From Chamaea fasciata (lineage: Eukaryota > Chordata > Aves > Passeriformes > Sylviidae), in the NCBI GenBank assembly GCA_029207755.1, contig JARCOQ010000240.1:1-64000 (forward strand): 64,000 nt of DNA, read 5' to 3'. Each line of letters opens with the position of its first letter. Within the stretch, counting starts at the first letter, position 1. Of the stretch, positions 49,571-61,907 are shown piece after piece. Made by a program: the position numbers and the translations under genes. Under the pieces are notes generated by a model. The model saw only the letters and a program-made list of their open reading frames with translations, was not told the DNA's origin and did no database searches.

Positions 49571-51466
49571 CACCCCAGGCACACCCAGGGCACCCCCACG
49601 GACACCTAGGGGAGAGCCAGGGCACCCTAGGGACAGCCAGGGCACCCCCAGAGACACTGAGGGCACAGCCAGGGCACCCTAGGGACAGCCAGGACACCCC
49701 CAGAGAGACCTAGGGGACACGCAGGGCACCCCCAGGGACACCGAGGGGGCAGCCAGGGCACCCTAGGGACAGCCAGGGCACCCCCAGAGATACCGAGGGC
49801 ACAGCCAGGGCACCCTGGGGACAGCCAGGGCACCCCCAGGGACACCAAGGGCACAGACAGGGCACCGTAGGGGCACCAAGGGGACAGCCAGGGCACCCCC
49901 AGGGACACCAAGGGGACCCCCAGGGACACCTAGGGGACAGCCATGGCACCCCAGGGACAGCGAGGGCACCCCCAGGGACACCTAGGGGACCTCCAAAGCA
50001 CCCCAATGGACACGTACGGGACAGCCAGGGAACCCCAGGGACACCCTGTGCACCCCCAGGGACAGCCAGGGCACCCCCAGGGACGCCCTGTGCACCCCCA
50101 GGGACACCCAGGGCACCCCCAGGGACACCTACGGGACAGCCAGGGAACCCCAGGGACACGTAGGGACAGCCAGGGCATTCACAGGGACACCCAAGGCACC
50201 CCCAGGGACACCTGGGGGACCTCCAGGGCACCCCCAGGTACACGTACGGGACAGCAAGGGAACCCCAGGGACACGCTGTGCACCCCCAGGGACACCCAGG
50301 GCACCCCCAGGGACACCTAGTGGACAGGCAGGGCACCCCCAGGGACACCTAGAGGACAGACAGGGGGTCCTCTGGGACACCTAGGGGACAGCCAGGGCAC
50401 CCCAGGGACAGCGAGGGCACCCCCAGGGACACGTAGAGGACAGGCAGGGCACCCCCAGGGACACCTAGGGGACAGCCAGGGCACCCCAGGGCACCCCAGG
50501 GATACCCAGGGCACCCCAGGGACACGTAGGGGACAGCCAGGGCACCCCCAGGGACACCTAGGAGACAGTCAGGGCCCCCCCAGGGACACCTAGGGGACAG
50601 CCAGGGCACTCCAGGGACACCCAGGGCACCCCCAGGGACACCTAGGGGACAGGCAGGGCACCCCAGAGACACCCAGGGCACACCCAGGGACACCTAAGGG
50701 ACAGCCAGGGCACCCTAGGGACAGCCAGGGCACCTCCAGGGCCACCGAGGGGACAGGCAGGGCACCCCAGGGACACCTAGGGGACAGCAGGGGTACCCCC
50801 AGGGACAGCCAGGGCACCCCCAGGGACACTGACGAGACAGCCAGGGCATCCCAGGGACAGGTAGGGGACAGCCTGGGCACCCACTGGGACAGCCAGGGCA
50901 CACCCAGGGACACCTAGGGGACATCCAGGGCACCCCAGGGACACCCAGGGCTCCCCCAGGGACACCTAGGGGACCTCCAGGGCACCACAGGGACACCCTG
51001 TGCACCTCCAGGGACACCCCGGGCACCCCCAGGGCACCCCAGAGACAGCCAGGGCACCCCCAGGGACACCTAGGGGACAGCCAGGGCACACCCAGGGACA
51101 CGTAGGGCACAGCCAGGGCACCCTAGGGACAGCCAGGGCACCCCCAGAGACACCAAAAGCACAGCCAGGGCACCCTAGGGACAGCCAGTGCAACCCCAGG
51201 GACACGTAGGCGACAGGCAGGGCATCCCCAGGGACACCTAGAGGACAGCCAAGGCGCCCCCAGGGACACCTAGGGGACAGCCAGGCCCCCCCCAGGGACA
51301 CCAGGGCACCCCCAGGACACCACAGGGACCCACAGGGCACCCCCAGGGACACCAAGGGGACAGCCAGGGCACCCCAGGGACACCCAGGGCACCCCGAGGG
51401 ACACCTAAGTGACAGCCAGGGCACCCCAGGGACATCGAGGGACAGCCAGGAACCCCCTGGGACAGC
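49571..51466 (+). repeat. Satellite leading into repeat D, first stretch
   Basis: The left part still resembles C. From about 50 kb the sequence is A/D-like, with CGTACG modules and the variant gggggtcctctggg near 50,364. That variant recurs in D at about 54,919 and 60,200. Alignment to the next D unit has an offset of about 4,556 bp near 50.4 kb, rising to 4,629 at the cassette. I see no gene. Confidence 0.75.
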
Positions 51467-51997
51467 CAGCTCACCCCCACGGCCCCCTCCACCTCCAGGA
51501 GCTATCAAAACCCTCCTCAGGTTTTTAATGCCTCAAATGGGCCGCCCAAACCTCCCGAATACCCCCCAAAGCACCCAAAGCAGCCCCCAGGACTCCCCCC
51601 AGACCCCCCACAACCCAAAAACCCCCTCCACGACAACTCAGGACCCCCAGGATCCCCCCAAATCCGCGCCCCCCTCACCCTGAGGTCCCGTTTGAGCCGC
51701 TCCACGTTGCGGACAGGCACCAGCTCATCAAGCCCCAAGCACCAACACCTGCGGGACTGGGATGGACTGAGAGCACGGGGAGGGTGACCAGAGAAACCTG
51801 GGATGGACGAAGAGTGGACTGGGATGAACTGGGATGAACTGGCAGGCGTGTGGGGGTCCATGGTGGCCACTCGGTGCCTTACTGGTCTAGACTGGGATGG
51901 GTCGGATGGCCCCAGGGGAGGGGGTGAGGCCACACTGGTCCAGACTGGGAGGGGAGTCACCATGGCGCCGGAGGCGGAGTCGAGGATACGAGCGAGG
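51467..51997 (-). other. Exon-bearing cassette, copy 4
   Basis: This is 531 bp, one base shorter than copies 1-3: gttctttgatg has become gtttttaatg near 51,522. Private changes are gagcacgggg (for gagcactggg) and ctagactgg (for ctatactgg). It shares cagcccccagg and gggggtgaggcc with copies 5 and 6, so it belongs to the D lineage. It keeps ggtgacc and the C-rich left flank of the A lineage. This makes it intermediate. Confidence 0.85.
51679..51748 (-). CDS. Candidate 70-nt exon, copy 4
   Basis: All 70 bases match the A-lineage copies although the surrounding cassette has diverged at several sites. Acceptor CCCGCAG and donor GTGAGG are intact on the minus strand. The one-base deletion lies about 155 bp downstream in the proposed intron. 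It would not affect this exon, but it does close the long minus-strand frame that spans copies 1-3. Confidence 0.33.
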
Positions 51998-53939
51998 CAG
52001 GGACACCTAGGAGACAGCCAGGGAACCCCAGGGACACCCTGGGCACCCCCAGGGACACCTAATGCACCCCCAGGGACACCTAGGGGACAGCCAGGGCCCC
52101 CCAGGGACACCCAGGGCACCCCAAGGGACACCTAGGGGACAGCCAGGGCACCCCCAGGGACACCTAGGGCGCAGCCAGGGCACCCTAGGGACAGCCAGAG
52201 CACCCTCCGGGACACCGAGGGCACAGCCAGGGCACCCCCAGGGACACCTAGGGGACAGCCAGGGCTCCCCAGATACACCCAGGGCACACCCAGGGACACC
52301 TAAGGGACAGCCAGGGCACCCTAGGGACAGCCAGGGTACCCCCTAGGACACTTAGGGGACAGCCAGGGCACCCCCAGGGACCTCAGGGCACCCCCAGGGA
52401 CACCTAGGAGACAGCCGGGGCACCCCCAGGGACACCTAGTGGAAAGCCAGGGCACCCCAGGGACACCCTGTGCACCCCCAGGGAAACCCAGGGCACACCC
52501 AGCGACACCTAGGTCACAGCCTGGGCACCCTAAGGACAGCCAGGGCACCCCCAAGGACACCTAGGGGACAGGCAGGGCACCCCCAGGGACACTGAGGGGT
52601 CAGCCAGGGCACCCTAGGGACAGCCTGGGAACCCCAGGGACACCAAGGGGACAGCCATGGCTCCCCCAGGGACAGCCAGAGCACCCCCAGGGACACCTAG
52701 GGGACAGCCAGGGCCCTCCCATGGACACCTAGGGGACAGCCAGGGCACCCCAGGGACACCCAGGGCACCCCAGGGACACGTAGGGGACAGCCAGAGCACC
52801 CCCAGGGACAGCGAGGGGACAGCCAAGGAACCCCAGAGACAGCCAGGACCCCCCCAGGGACACCTAGGGGACAGGCAGGGCACCCCCAGGGACAGCCATG
52901 GCTCCCCCAGGGACACCTAAGGGACAGCCAGGGCACCGTAGGGACAGCCAGGGCACCCCCAGAGACACCGAGGGCAGAGCCAGGGCACCCCCTAGGACAC
53001 TTAGGGGACAGGCAGGGCACCCCCAGGGACACCTAGGGGACAGCCAGGGCACCCCAGGGACACCTAGGGGACAGCCAGGGCACCCCCAGGGACAGCTAGG
53101 GGACAGCCAGGGCGCCCCCAGGGACACCTAGGGGACAGCCAGGGCACCCCAGGGACAGCGAGGGCACCCCCAGGGTCACGTAGGGGACAGGCAGGGCACC
53201 TCGACGGACACTAGGGGACAGCCAAGGCACCCCAGGGCACCCCAGGGACACCCAGGGCACCCCAGGGACACCTAGGGGACAGCCAGGGCACCCCAGGGCA
53301 CCCCAGGGACGCCCAGCGCACCCCCAGGGTTACCTAGGAGATCTCCAGGGCACCCCCAGGGACACGTACGGGACAGCCAGGGAACCCCAGGGACACCCTG
53401 TGCACCCCCAGGGACAGCCAGGGCAACCGCAGGGACACCTAGGGGACAGCCAGGGCCCCCCCAGGGACACCTAGGGGACAGCCAGGGAACCCCAGGGACA
53501 CCCTGTGCACCCCCAGGGACACCCAGGGCACCCCCAGGGACATCTAAAGGACAGCCAGGGCACCCCAGAGACACCCAGGGCACACCCAGGAACACCTAAG
53601 GGACAGCCAGGGCACCCTAGGGACAGCCAGGGCACCCCCAGAGACACGGAGGGCACAGCCAGGGCACCCCCAGGGACACCTAGAGGACAGGCAGGGCACC
53701 CACAGGGACAGCCAGGGCACTTCCAGGGAGACCTAGGAGACAGCCAGGGCCCCCCCAGGGACACCTAGGGGACAGTCAGGGCACCCCAGGGACACCCAGG
53801 GCACCCCCAGGGACACCTAGGGGACAGCCTGGGTACCCCCAGGGACACCTAGGGGACAGCCAGGGCACTCCAGGGACAGCCAGGGCACCCTCAGGGACAC
53901 GTAGGGGACAGCCAGGGCACCCCAGAGACAGCCAGGGCC
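51998..53939 (+). repeat. Satellite between cassette 4 and unit D1
   Basis: This contains 21/32-bp units. It partly matches the region after cassettes 5 and 6, for example cctaatgcaccccc near 52,060 and agccatggctccccc near 52,650. Unit-size indels make the alignment patchy. A weak landmark is ttacctaggagatctcc near 53,330. No gene is visible. Confidence 0.75.
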
Positions 53940-56095
53940 CCCCCAGGGACACCTAGGGGACAGTCAGGGCACCCCAGGGACACCCAGGGCATCCCCAGGG
54001 ACACCTAGGGGACAGACATAGCTCACCCAGGGACAGCCAGAGCACCCCCAGGGACACCTAGGGGACAGCCGGGGCACCCCCAGGGACACCTAGGGGACAG
54101 CCAGGGCACTCCAGGGACAGCCAGGCCACCCCCAGGGACAGCGAGGGCACAGCCAGGGCACCCTAGGGACAGCCAGGGCACCCCCTAGGACACTTAGGGG
54201 ACAGGCAGGGCACCCCCAGGGACACCTAGAGGACAGCCAGGGCACCCCAGGGACCCCCAGGGGACAGCCAGGGCATCCTATGGACAGCCAGGGCACCCCC
54301 AGAGACACCTAGGGGACAGCCAGGGGCACCCCCAGGGACACCTAGGGGACAGCCTGGGCACCCCAGGGACGCCCAGGGCACCCCCAGGGACACCCAGGGC
54401 ACCCCCAGGGCACCCCAGAGACAGCCAGGGCACCCCCAGGGACACCTAGGGGACAGCCAGGGCCTCCCCAGGGACACCTTGGGGACAGCCAGGGAACCCC
54501 AGGGACACCCTGTGCACCCCCAGGGACACCCAGGGCACACCCAGGGACACCTAGGGCACATCCAGGGCACCCTAGGGACAGTCAGGGCACCCCCAAGGAC
54601 AGCTAGAGGACAAGCAGGGCACCCCCAGGGACACCTAGGGGACAGCCAGGGCAGCCTAGGGACAGCGAGGGCACCCCCAGGGACACGTAGGGGACAGGCA
54701 GGGCATCCCAGGGCACACCAGGGACACCCAGGGCACCCCAGGGACACGTAGGGACAGCCAGGGCACCCACAGGGACACCCAGGGCACCCCCAGGGACACC
54801 TGGGGGACCTCCAGGGCACCCCCAGGGACACGTATGGGACAGCCAGGGAACCCCAGGGACACGCTGTGCACCCCCAGGGACACCCAGGGCACCACCAGGG
54901 ACACCTAGAGGACAGATTGGGGGTCCTCTGGGACACCTAGGGGACAGCCAGGGCACCGCAGGGACAGCGAGGGCACCCCCAGGGACACGTAGAGGACAGG
55001 CAGAGCACCCCAAGGGACACCTAGGGGACAGCCAGGGCACCCCAGGGCACCCCAGGGACACCCAGGGCACCCCAGGGACACGTAGGGGACAGCCAGGGCA
55101 CCCCCAGGGACACCTAGGAGACAGCCAGGGCCCCCCCAGGGACACCTAGGGGACAGCCAGGGCACTCCAGGGACACCCAGGGCACCCCCAGGGACACCTA
55201 GGGGACAGGCAGGGCACCCCAGAGACACCCAGGGCACACCCAGGGACACCTAAGGGACAGCCAGGGCACCCTAGGGACAGCCAGGGCACCCCCAGGAACA
55301 CTGACGAGACAGCCATGGCATCCCAGGGACAGGTAGGGGACAGCCTGGGCACCCACTGGGACAGCCAGGGCACACCCAGGGACACCTAGGGGACATCCAG
55401 GGCACCACAGGGACACCCAGGGCACCCCCAGGGACACCTAGGGGACCTCTAGGGCACCACAGGGACACCCTGTGCACCTCCAGGGACACCCCGGGCACTC
55501 CCAGGGCACCCCAGAGACAGCCAGGGCACCCCCAGGGACACCTAGGGGACAGCCAGGGTACACCCAGGGACACGTAGGGCACAGCCAGGGCACCCTAGGG
55601 ACAGCCAGGGCACCCCCAGAGACACCAAAAGGAAAGCCAGGGCACCCTAGGGACAGCCAGGGCACCCCCAAGAACACCTAGGGGCCAGGCAGGGCACCCC
55701 CAGGGACACGAGGGTACAGCCAGGGCACCCTAGGGACAGCCAGGGCACCCCCAGGGACACCTAGGGGACAGCCAGGGCACCCTAGGGACAGCCAGTGCAC
55801 CGCCAGGGACACGTATGCGACAGGCAGGGCATCCCCAGGGACACCTAGAGGACAGCCAAGGCGACCCCAGGGACACCTAGGGGACAGCCAGGCCCCCCCC
55901 AGGGACACCAGGGCACCCCCAGGACACCACAGGGACCCACAGGGCACACACCCAGGGACACCAAGGGGACAGCCAGGGCACCCCAGGGACAGCCAGGGCA
56001 CCCCAGGGACACCCAGGGCACCCCGAGGGACACCTAAGTGACAGCCAGGGCACCCCAGGGACATCGAGGGACAGCCAGGAACCCCCTGGGACAGC

Positions 56096-56626
56096 CAGCT
56101 CACTCCCACGGCCCCCTCCACCTCCAGGAGCTATCAAAATCCTCCTCAGGTTTTTGATGCCTCAAATGGGCCGCCCAAACCTCCCGAATACCCCCCAAAG
56201 CACCCAAAGCAGCCCCCAGGACTCCCCCCAGACCCCCCACAACCCAAAAACCCCCTCCACGACAACTCAGGACCCCCAGGATCCCCCCAAATCCGCGCCC
56301 CCCTCACCCTGAGGTCCCGTTTGAGCCGCTCCACGTTGCGGACAGGCACCAGCTCATCAAGCCCCAAGCACCAACACCTGCGGGACTGGGATGGACTGAG
56401 AGCACTGGGAGGCTGACCAGAGAAACCTGGGATGGACGAAGAGTGGACTGGGATGAACTGGGATGAACTGGCAGGCGTGTGGGGGTCCATGGTGGCCACT
56501 CGGTGCCTTACTGGTCTATACTGGGATGGGTCGGATGGCCCCAGGGGAGGGGGTGAGGCCACACTGGTCCAGACTGGGAGGGGAGTCACCATGGCGCCGG
56601 AGGCGGAGTCGAGGATACGAGCGAGG
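56096..56626 (-). other. Exon-bearing cassette, copy 5
   Basis: This is 531 bp. D-lineage markers are cactcccacgg, aaaatcctcc, caggtttttgatg, cagcccccagg, ggctgacc and gggggtgaggcc. The minus-strand open frame that runs through copies 1-3 stops here shortly after the deletion in the T run. Confidence 0.85.
56308..56377 (-). CDS. Candidate 70-nt exon, copy 5
   Basis: All 70 bases and both splice dinucleotide contexts are unchanged. The only nearby change on the acceptor side is ggctgacc for gggtgacc, about 35 bp upstream of the acceptor in the minus-strand sense. It lies within the possible branch-point region and is shared with copy 6. Confidence 0.33.
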
Positions 56627-59600
56627 CAGGGACACCTAGGGGACAGCCAGGGAACCCCAGGGACACCCTGGGCACCCCCAGGGACACCTAATGCAACCCC
56701 AGGGACACCTAGGGGACAGCCAGGGCCCCACAGGGACACCCAGGGCACCCCCAGGGACACCTAGGGGACAGCCAGGGCACCCCCAGGGACACCTAGGGCG
56801 CAGCCAGGGCACCCCCAGGGACACCTAGGGGACAGCCAGGGCCCCCCCAGGGACACCCAGGGCACCCCCAGGGACAGCTAGGGGACAGCCAGGGCACCCC
56901 AGAGACACCCAGGGCACACCCAGGGACACCTAAGGGACAGCCAGGGCACCCTAGGGACAGCCAGGGCACCCCCAGAGACACCGAGGGCACAGCCAGGGCA
57001 CCCCCTAGGACACTTAGGGGACAGGCAGGGCACCCCCAGGGACACCTAGGAGACAGCCAGGGCCCCCTCAGGGACACATAGGGGACAGTCAGGGCACCCC
57101 AGGGACACCCAGGGCACCCCCAGGGACACGTAGGGGACAGCCAGGGCACCCCCAGGGACACCTAGGGGACAGCCAGGGCACCCCCAGGGACACCTAGGGG
57201 ACAGCCAAGGAACCCCAGAGACAGCCAGGACCCCCCCAGGGACACCTAGGGGACAGGCAGGGCACCCCCAGGGACAGCCATGGCTCCCCCAGGGACAGTC
57301 AGGGCCCCCCCAGGGACACCTAGGGGACAGCCAGGGCTCCCCAGAGACACCCAGGGCACACCCAGGGACACCTAAGGGACAGCCAGGGCACCCTAGGGAC
57401 AGCCAGGGTACCCCCTAGGACACTTAGGGGACAGCCAGGGCACCCCAGAGACACCCAGGGCACACCCAGCGACACCTAGGGCACAGCCAGGGCACCCTAG
57501 GGACAGCCAGGGCACCCCCAAGGACACCGAGGGGACAGGCAGGGCACCCCCAGGGACACTGAGGGGACAGCCAGGGCACCCTAGGGACAGCCTGGGCACC
57601 CCCAGGGACACCAAGGGGACAGCCATGGCTCCCCCAGGGACACCTAGGGGACAGCCAGGGCACCCCAGGGCACTCCAGGGACACCCAGGGCACCCCAGGG
57701 ACACGTAGGGGACAGCCAGGGCACCCCCAGGGACACGTACGGGACAGCCAGGAAACCCCAGGGACACCCTGTGCACCCCCAGGGACAGCCAGGGCACCCC
57801 CAGGGACACCCTGTGCACACCCAGGGACACCCAGGGCACCCCCAGGGACACCTACGGGACAGCCAGGGAAACCCAGGGACACCCTGGGCGCCCCCAGGGA
57901 CACCCAGGACACCCCCAGGGACACCTAGGGGACAGCCAGGGCACCCCAGAGACACCCAGGGCACACCCAGGGACACCTAAGGGACAGCCAGGGCACCGTA
58001 GGGACAGCCAGGGCACCCCCAGAGACACCGAGGGCACAGCCAGGGCACCCCCTAGGACACTTAGGGGACAGGCAGGGCACCCCCAGGAACACCTAGGGGA
58101 CAGCCAGGGCACCCCAGGGACACCTAGGGCACAGCCAGGGCACCCTAGTGACAGCTAGGGCACCCCCAGGGACACCAAGGGGACTGCCAGGGCACCCCAA
58201 GGGACACCTAGGGGACAGCCAGGGCACCCCAGGGACAGCGAGGGCACCCCCAGGGACACGCAGGGGACAGGCAGGGCACCTCCACCGACACTAGGAAACA
58301 GCCAAGGCACCCCAGGGCACCCCAGGGACACCCAGGGCACCCCAGGGACACCTAGGGGAGAGCCAGGGCACCCCAGGGCACCCCAGGGACGCCCAGGGCA
58401 CCCCAAGGGACACCTAGGAGACAGCCAGGGCCCCCCCAGGGACACCTTGGGGACAGCCAGGGCACCCCAGGGACACCCAGGGCACCCCCAGGGACACCAA
58501 GGGGACCTCCAGGGCACCCCAAGGGACACGTACGGGACAGCCAGGGAACCCCAGGGACACCCTGTTTACCCCCAGGGACAGCCAGGGCAACCGCAGGGAC
58601 ACCTAGGGGACAGCCAGGGCCCCCCCAGGGACACCTAGGGGACAGCCAGGGAACCCAAGGGACACACTGTGCACCCCCAGGGACACCCAGGGCACCCCCA
58701 GGGACACCTAGGGGACAGCCAGGGCACCCCAGAGACACCCAGGGCACACCCAGGGACACCTAAGGGACAGCCAGGGCACCCTAGGGACAGCCATGGCTCT
58801 CCCAGAGACACGGAGGGCACAGCCAGGGCACCCCCAGGGACACCTAGAGGACAGGCAGGGCACCCCCAGGGACACCTAGGGGACAGCCAGGGCACCCACA
58901 GGGACAGCCAGGGCACTTCCAGGGAGACCTAGGAGACAGCCAGGGCCCCCCCAGGGACACCTAGGGGACAGCCTGGGCACCCCCAGGGACACCTAGGGGA
59001 CACCCAGGGCACTCCAGGGACAGCCAGGGCACCCTCAGGGACACGTAGCGGACAGCCAGGGCACCCCAGAGACAGACAGGGCCCCCCCAGGGACACCTAG
59101 GGGACAGTCAGGGCACCCCAGGGACACCCAGGGCACCCCCAGGGACACCTACGGGAAAGCCAGGGCCCCCCCAGGGACACGTAGGGGACAGCCATAGCTC
59201 ACCCAGGGACAGCCAGAGCACCCCCAGGGACACCTAGGGGACAGTCAGGGCACCCCAGGGACACCCAGGGCATCCCCAGGGACACCTAGGGGACAGACAT
59301 AGCTCACCCAGGGACAGCCAGAGCACCCCCAGGGACACCTAGGGGACAGCCGGGGCACCCCCAGGGACACCTAGGGGACAGCCAGGGCACTCCAGGGACA
59401 GCCAGGCCACCCCCAGGGACAGCGAGGGCACAGCCAGGGCACCCTAGGGACAGCCAGGGCACCCCCTAGGACACTTAGGGGACAGGCAGGGCACCCCCAG
59501 GGACACCTAGAGGACAGCCAGGGCACCCCAGGGACCCCCAGGGGACAGCCAGGGCATCCTATGGACAGCCAGGGCACCCCCAGAGACACCTAGGGGACAG

Positions 59601-61376
59601 CCAGGGGCACCCCCAGGGACACCTAGGGGACAGCCTGGGCACCCCAGGGACGCCCAGGGCACCCCCAGGGACACCCAGGGCACCCCCAGGGCACCCCAGA
59701 GACAGCCAGGGCACCCCCAGGGACACCTAGGGGACAGCCAGGGCCTCCCCAGGGACACCTTGGGGACAGCCAGGGAACCCCAGGGACACCCTGTGCACCC
59801 CCAGGGACACCCAGGGCACACCCAGGGACACCTAGGGCACATCCAGGGCACCCTAGGGACAGTCAGGGCACCCCCAAGGACAGCTAGAGGACAAGCAGGG
59901 CACCCCCAGGGACACCTAGGGGACAGCCAGGGCAGCCTAGGGACAGCGAGGGCACCCCCAGGGACACGTAGGGGACAGGCAGGGCATCCCAGGGCACACC
60001 AGGGACACCCAGGGCACCCCAGGGACACGTAGGGACAGCCAGGGCACCCACAGGGACACCCAGGGCACCCCCAGGGACACCTGGGGGACCTCCAGGGCAC
60101 CCCCAGGGACACGTATGGGACAGCCAGGGAACCCCAGGGACACGCTGTGCACCCCCAGGGACACCCAGGGCACCACCAGGGACACCTAGAGGACAGATTG
60201 GGGGTCCTCTGGGACACCTAGGGGACAGCCAGGGCACCGCAGGGACAGCGAGGGCACCCCCAGGGACACGTAGAGGACAGGCAGAGCACCCCAAGGGACA
60301 CCTAGGGGACAGCCAGGGCACCCCAGGGCACCCCAGGGACACCCAGGGCACCCCAGGGACACGTAGGGGACAGCCAGGGCACCCCCAGGGACACCTAGGA
60401 GACAGCCAGGGCCCCCCCAGGGACACCTAGGGGACAGCCAGGGCACTCCAGGGACACCCAGGGCACCCCCAGGGACACCTAGGGGACAGGCAGGGCACCC
60501 CAGAGACACCCAGGGCACACCCAGGGACACCTAAGGGACAGCCAGGGCACCCTAGGGACAGCCAGGGCACCCCCAGGAACACTGACGAGACAGCCATGGC
60601 ATCCCAGGGACAGGTAGGGGACAGCCTGGGCACCCACTGGGACAGCCAGGGCACACCCAGGGACACCTAGGGGACATCCAGGGCACCACAGGGACACCCA
60701 GGGCACCCCCAGGGACACCTAGGGGACCTCTAGGGCACCACAGGGACACCCTGTGCACCTCCAGGGACACCCCGGGCACTCCCAGGGCACCCCAGAGACA
60801 GCCAGGGCACCCCCAGGGACACCTAGGGGACAGCCAGGGTACACCCAGGGACACGTAGGGCACAGCCAGGGCACCCTAGGGACAGCCAGGGCACCCCCAG
60901 AGACACCAAAAGGAAAGCCAGGGCACCCTAGGGACAGCCAGGGCACCCCCAAGAACACCTAGGGGCCAGGCAGGGCACCCCCAGGGACACGAGGGTACAG
61001 CCAGGGCACCCTAGGGACAGCCAGGGCACCCCCAGGGACACCTAGGGGACAGCCAGGGCACCCTAGGGACAGCCAGTGCACCGCCAGGGACACGTATGCG
61101 ACAGGCAGGGCATCCCCAGGGACACCTAGAGGACAGCCAAGGCGACCCCAGGGACACCTAGGGGACAGCCAGGCCCCCCCCAGGGACACCAGGGCACCCC
61201 CAGGACACCACAGGGACCCACAGGGCACACACCCAGGGACACCAAGGGGACAGCCAGGGCACCCCAGGGACAGCCAGGGCACCCCAGGGACACCCAGGGC
61301 ACCCCGAGGGACACCTAAGTGACAGCCAGGGCACCCCAGGGACATCGAGGGACAGCCAGGAACCCCCTGGGAAAGC

Positions 61377-61907
61377 CAGCTCACTCCCACGGCCCCCTCC
61401 ACCTCCAGGAGCTATCAAAATCCTCCTCAGGTTTTTGATGCCTCAAATGGGCCGCCCAAACCTCCCGAATACCCCCCAAAGCACCCAAAGCAGCCCCCAG
61501 GACTCCCCCCAGACCCCCCACAACCCAAAAACCCCCTCCACGACAACTCAGGACCCCCAGGATCCCCCCAAATCCGCGCCCCCCTCACCCTGAGGTCCCG
61601 TTTGAGCCGCTCCACGTTGCGGACAGGCACCAGCTCATCAAGCCCCAAGCACCAACACCTGCGGGACTGGGATGGACTGAGAGCACTGGGAGGCTGACCA
61701 GAGAAACCTGGGATGGACGAAGAGTGGACTGGGATGAACTGGGATGAACTGGCAGGCGTGTGGGGGTCCATGGTGGCCACTCGGTGCCTTACTGGTCTAT
61801 ACTGGGATGGGTCGGATGGCCCCAGGGGAGGGGGTGAGGCCACACTGGTCCAGACTGGGAGGGGAGTCACCATGGCGCCGGAGGCGGAGTCGAGGATACG
61901 AGCGAGG
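61377..61907 (-). other. Exon-bearing cassette, copy 6
   Basis: By eye this is identical to copy 5 over 531 bp. The nearest difference I see is just outside the left edge (gggaaagcc here, gggacagcc in copy 5). It lies exactly 5,281 bp to the right of copy 5. Confidence 0.85.
61589..61658 (-). CDS. Candidate 70-nt exon, copy 6
   Basis: This is the same 70 bases as the other five copies, with the same minus-strand acceptor and donor. In a minus-strand transcript of this window it would be the first of the six copies to be transcribed. Confidence 0.33.

Larger units (their letters stand above)
53940..59220 (+). repeat. Higher-order repeat D, unit D1 (5,281 bp)
   Basis: This starts at cacctaggggacagtcagg and repeats at 59,221 with an offset of exactly 5,281 bp through at least 62.5 kb. 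Shared unusual variants include gacagacatagctcaccc, attgggggtcctctggg, ccaaaaggaaagcc and acacgagggtacagcc. It contains cassette 5. The two copies look almost identical in the first 3.3 kb, which suggests a recent tandem duplication or a duplicated assembly path. Confidence 0.88.
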
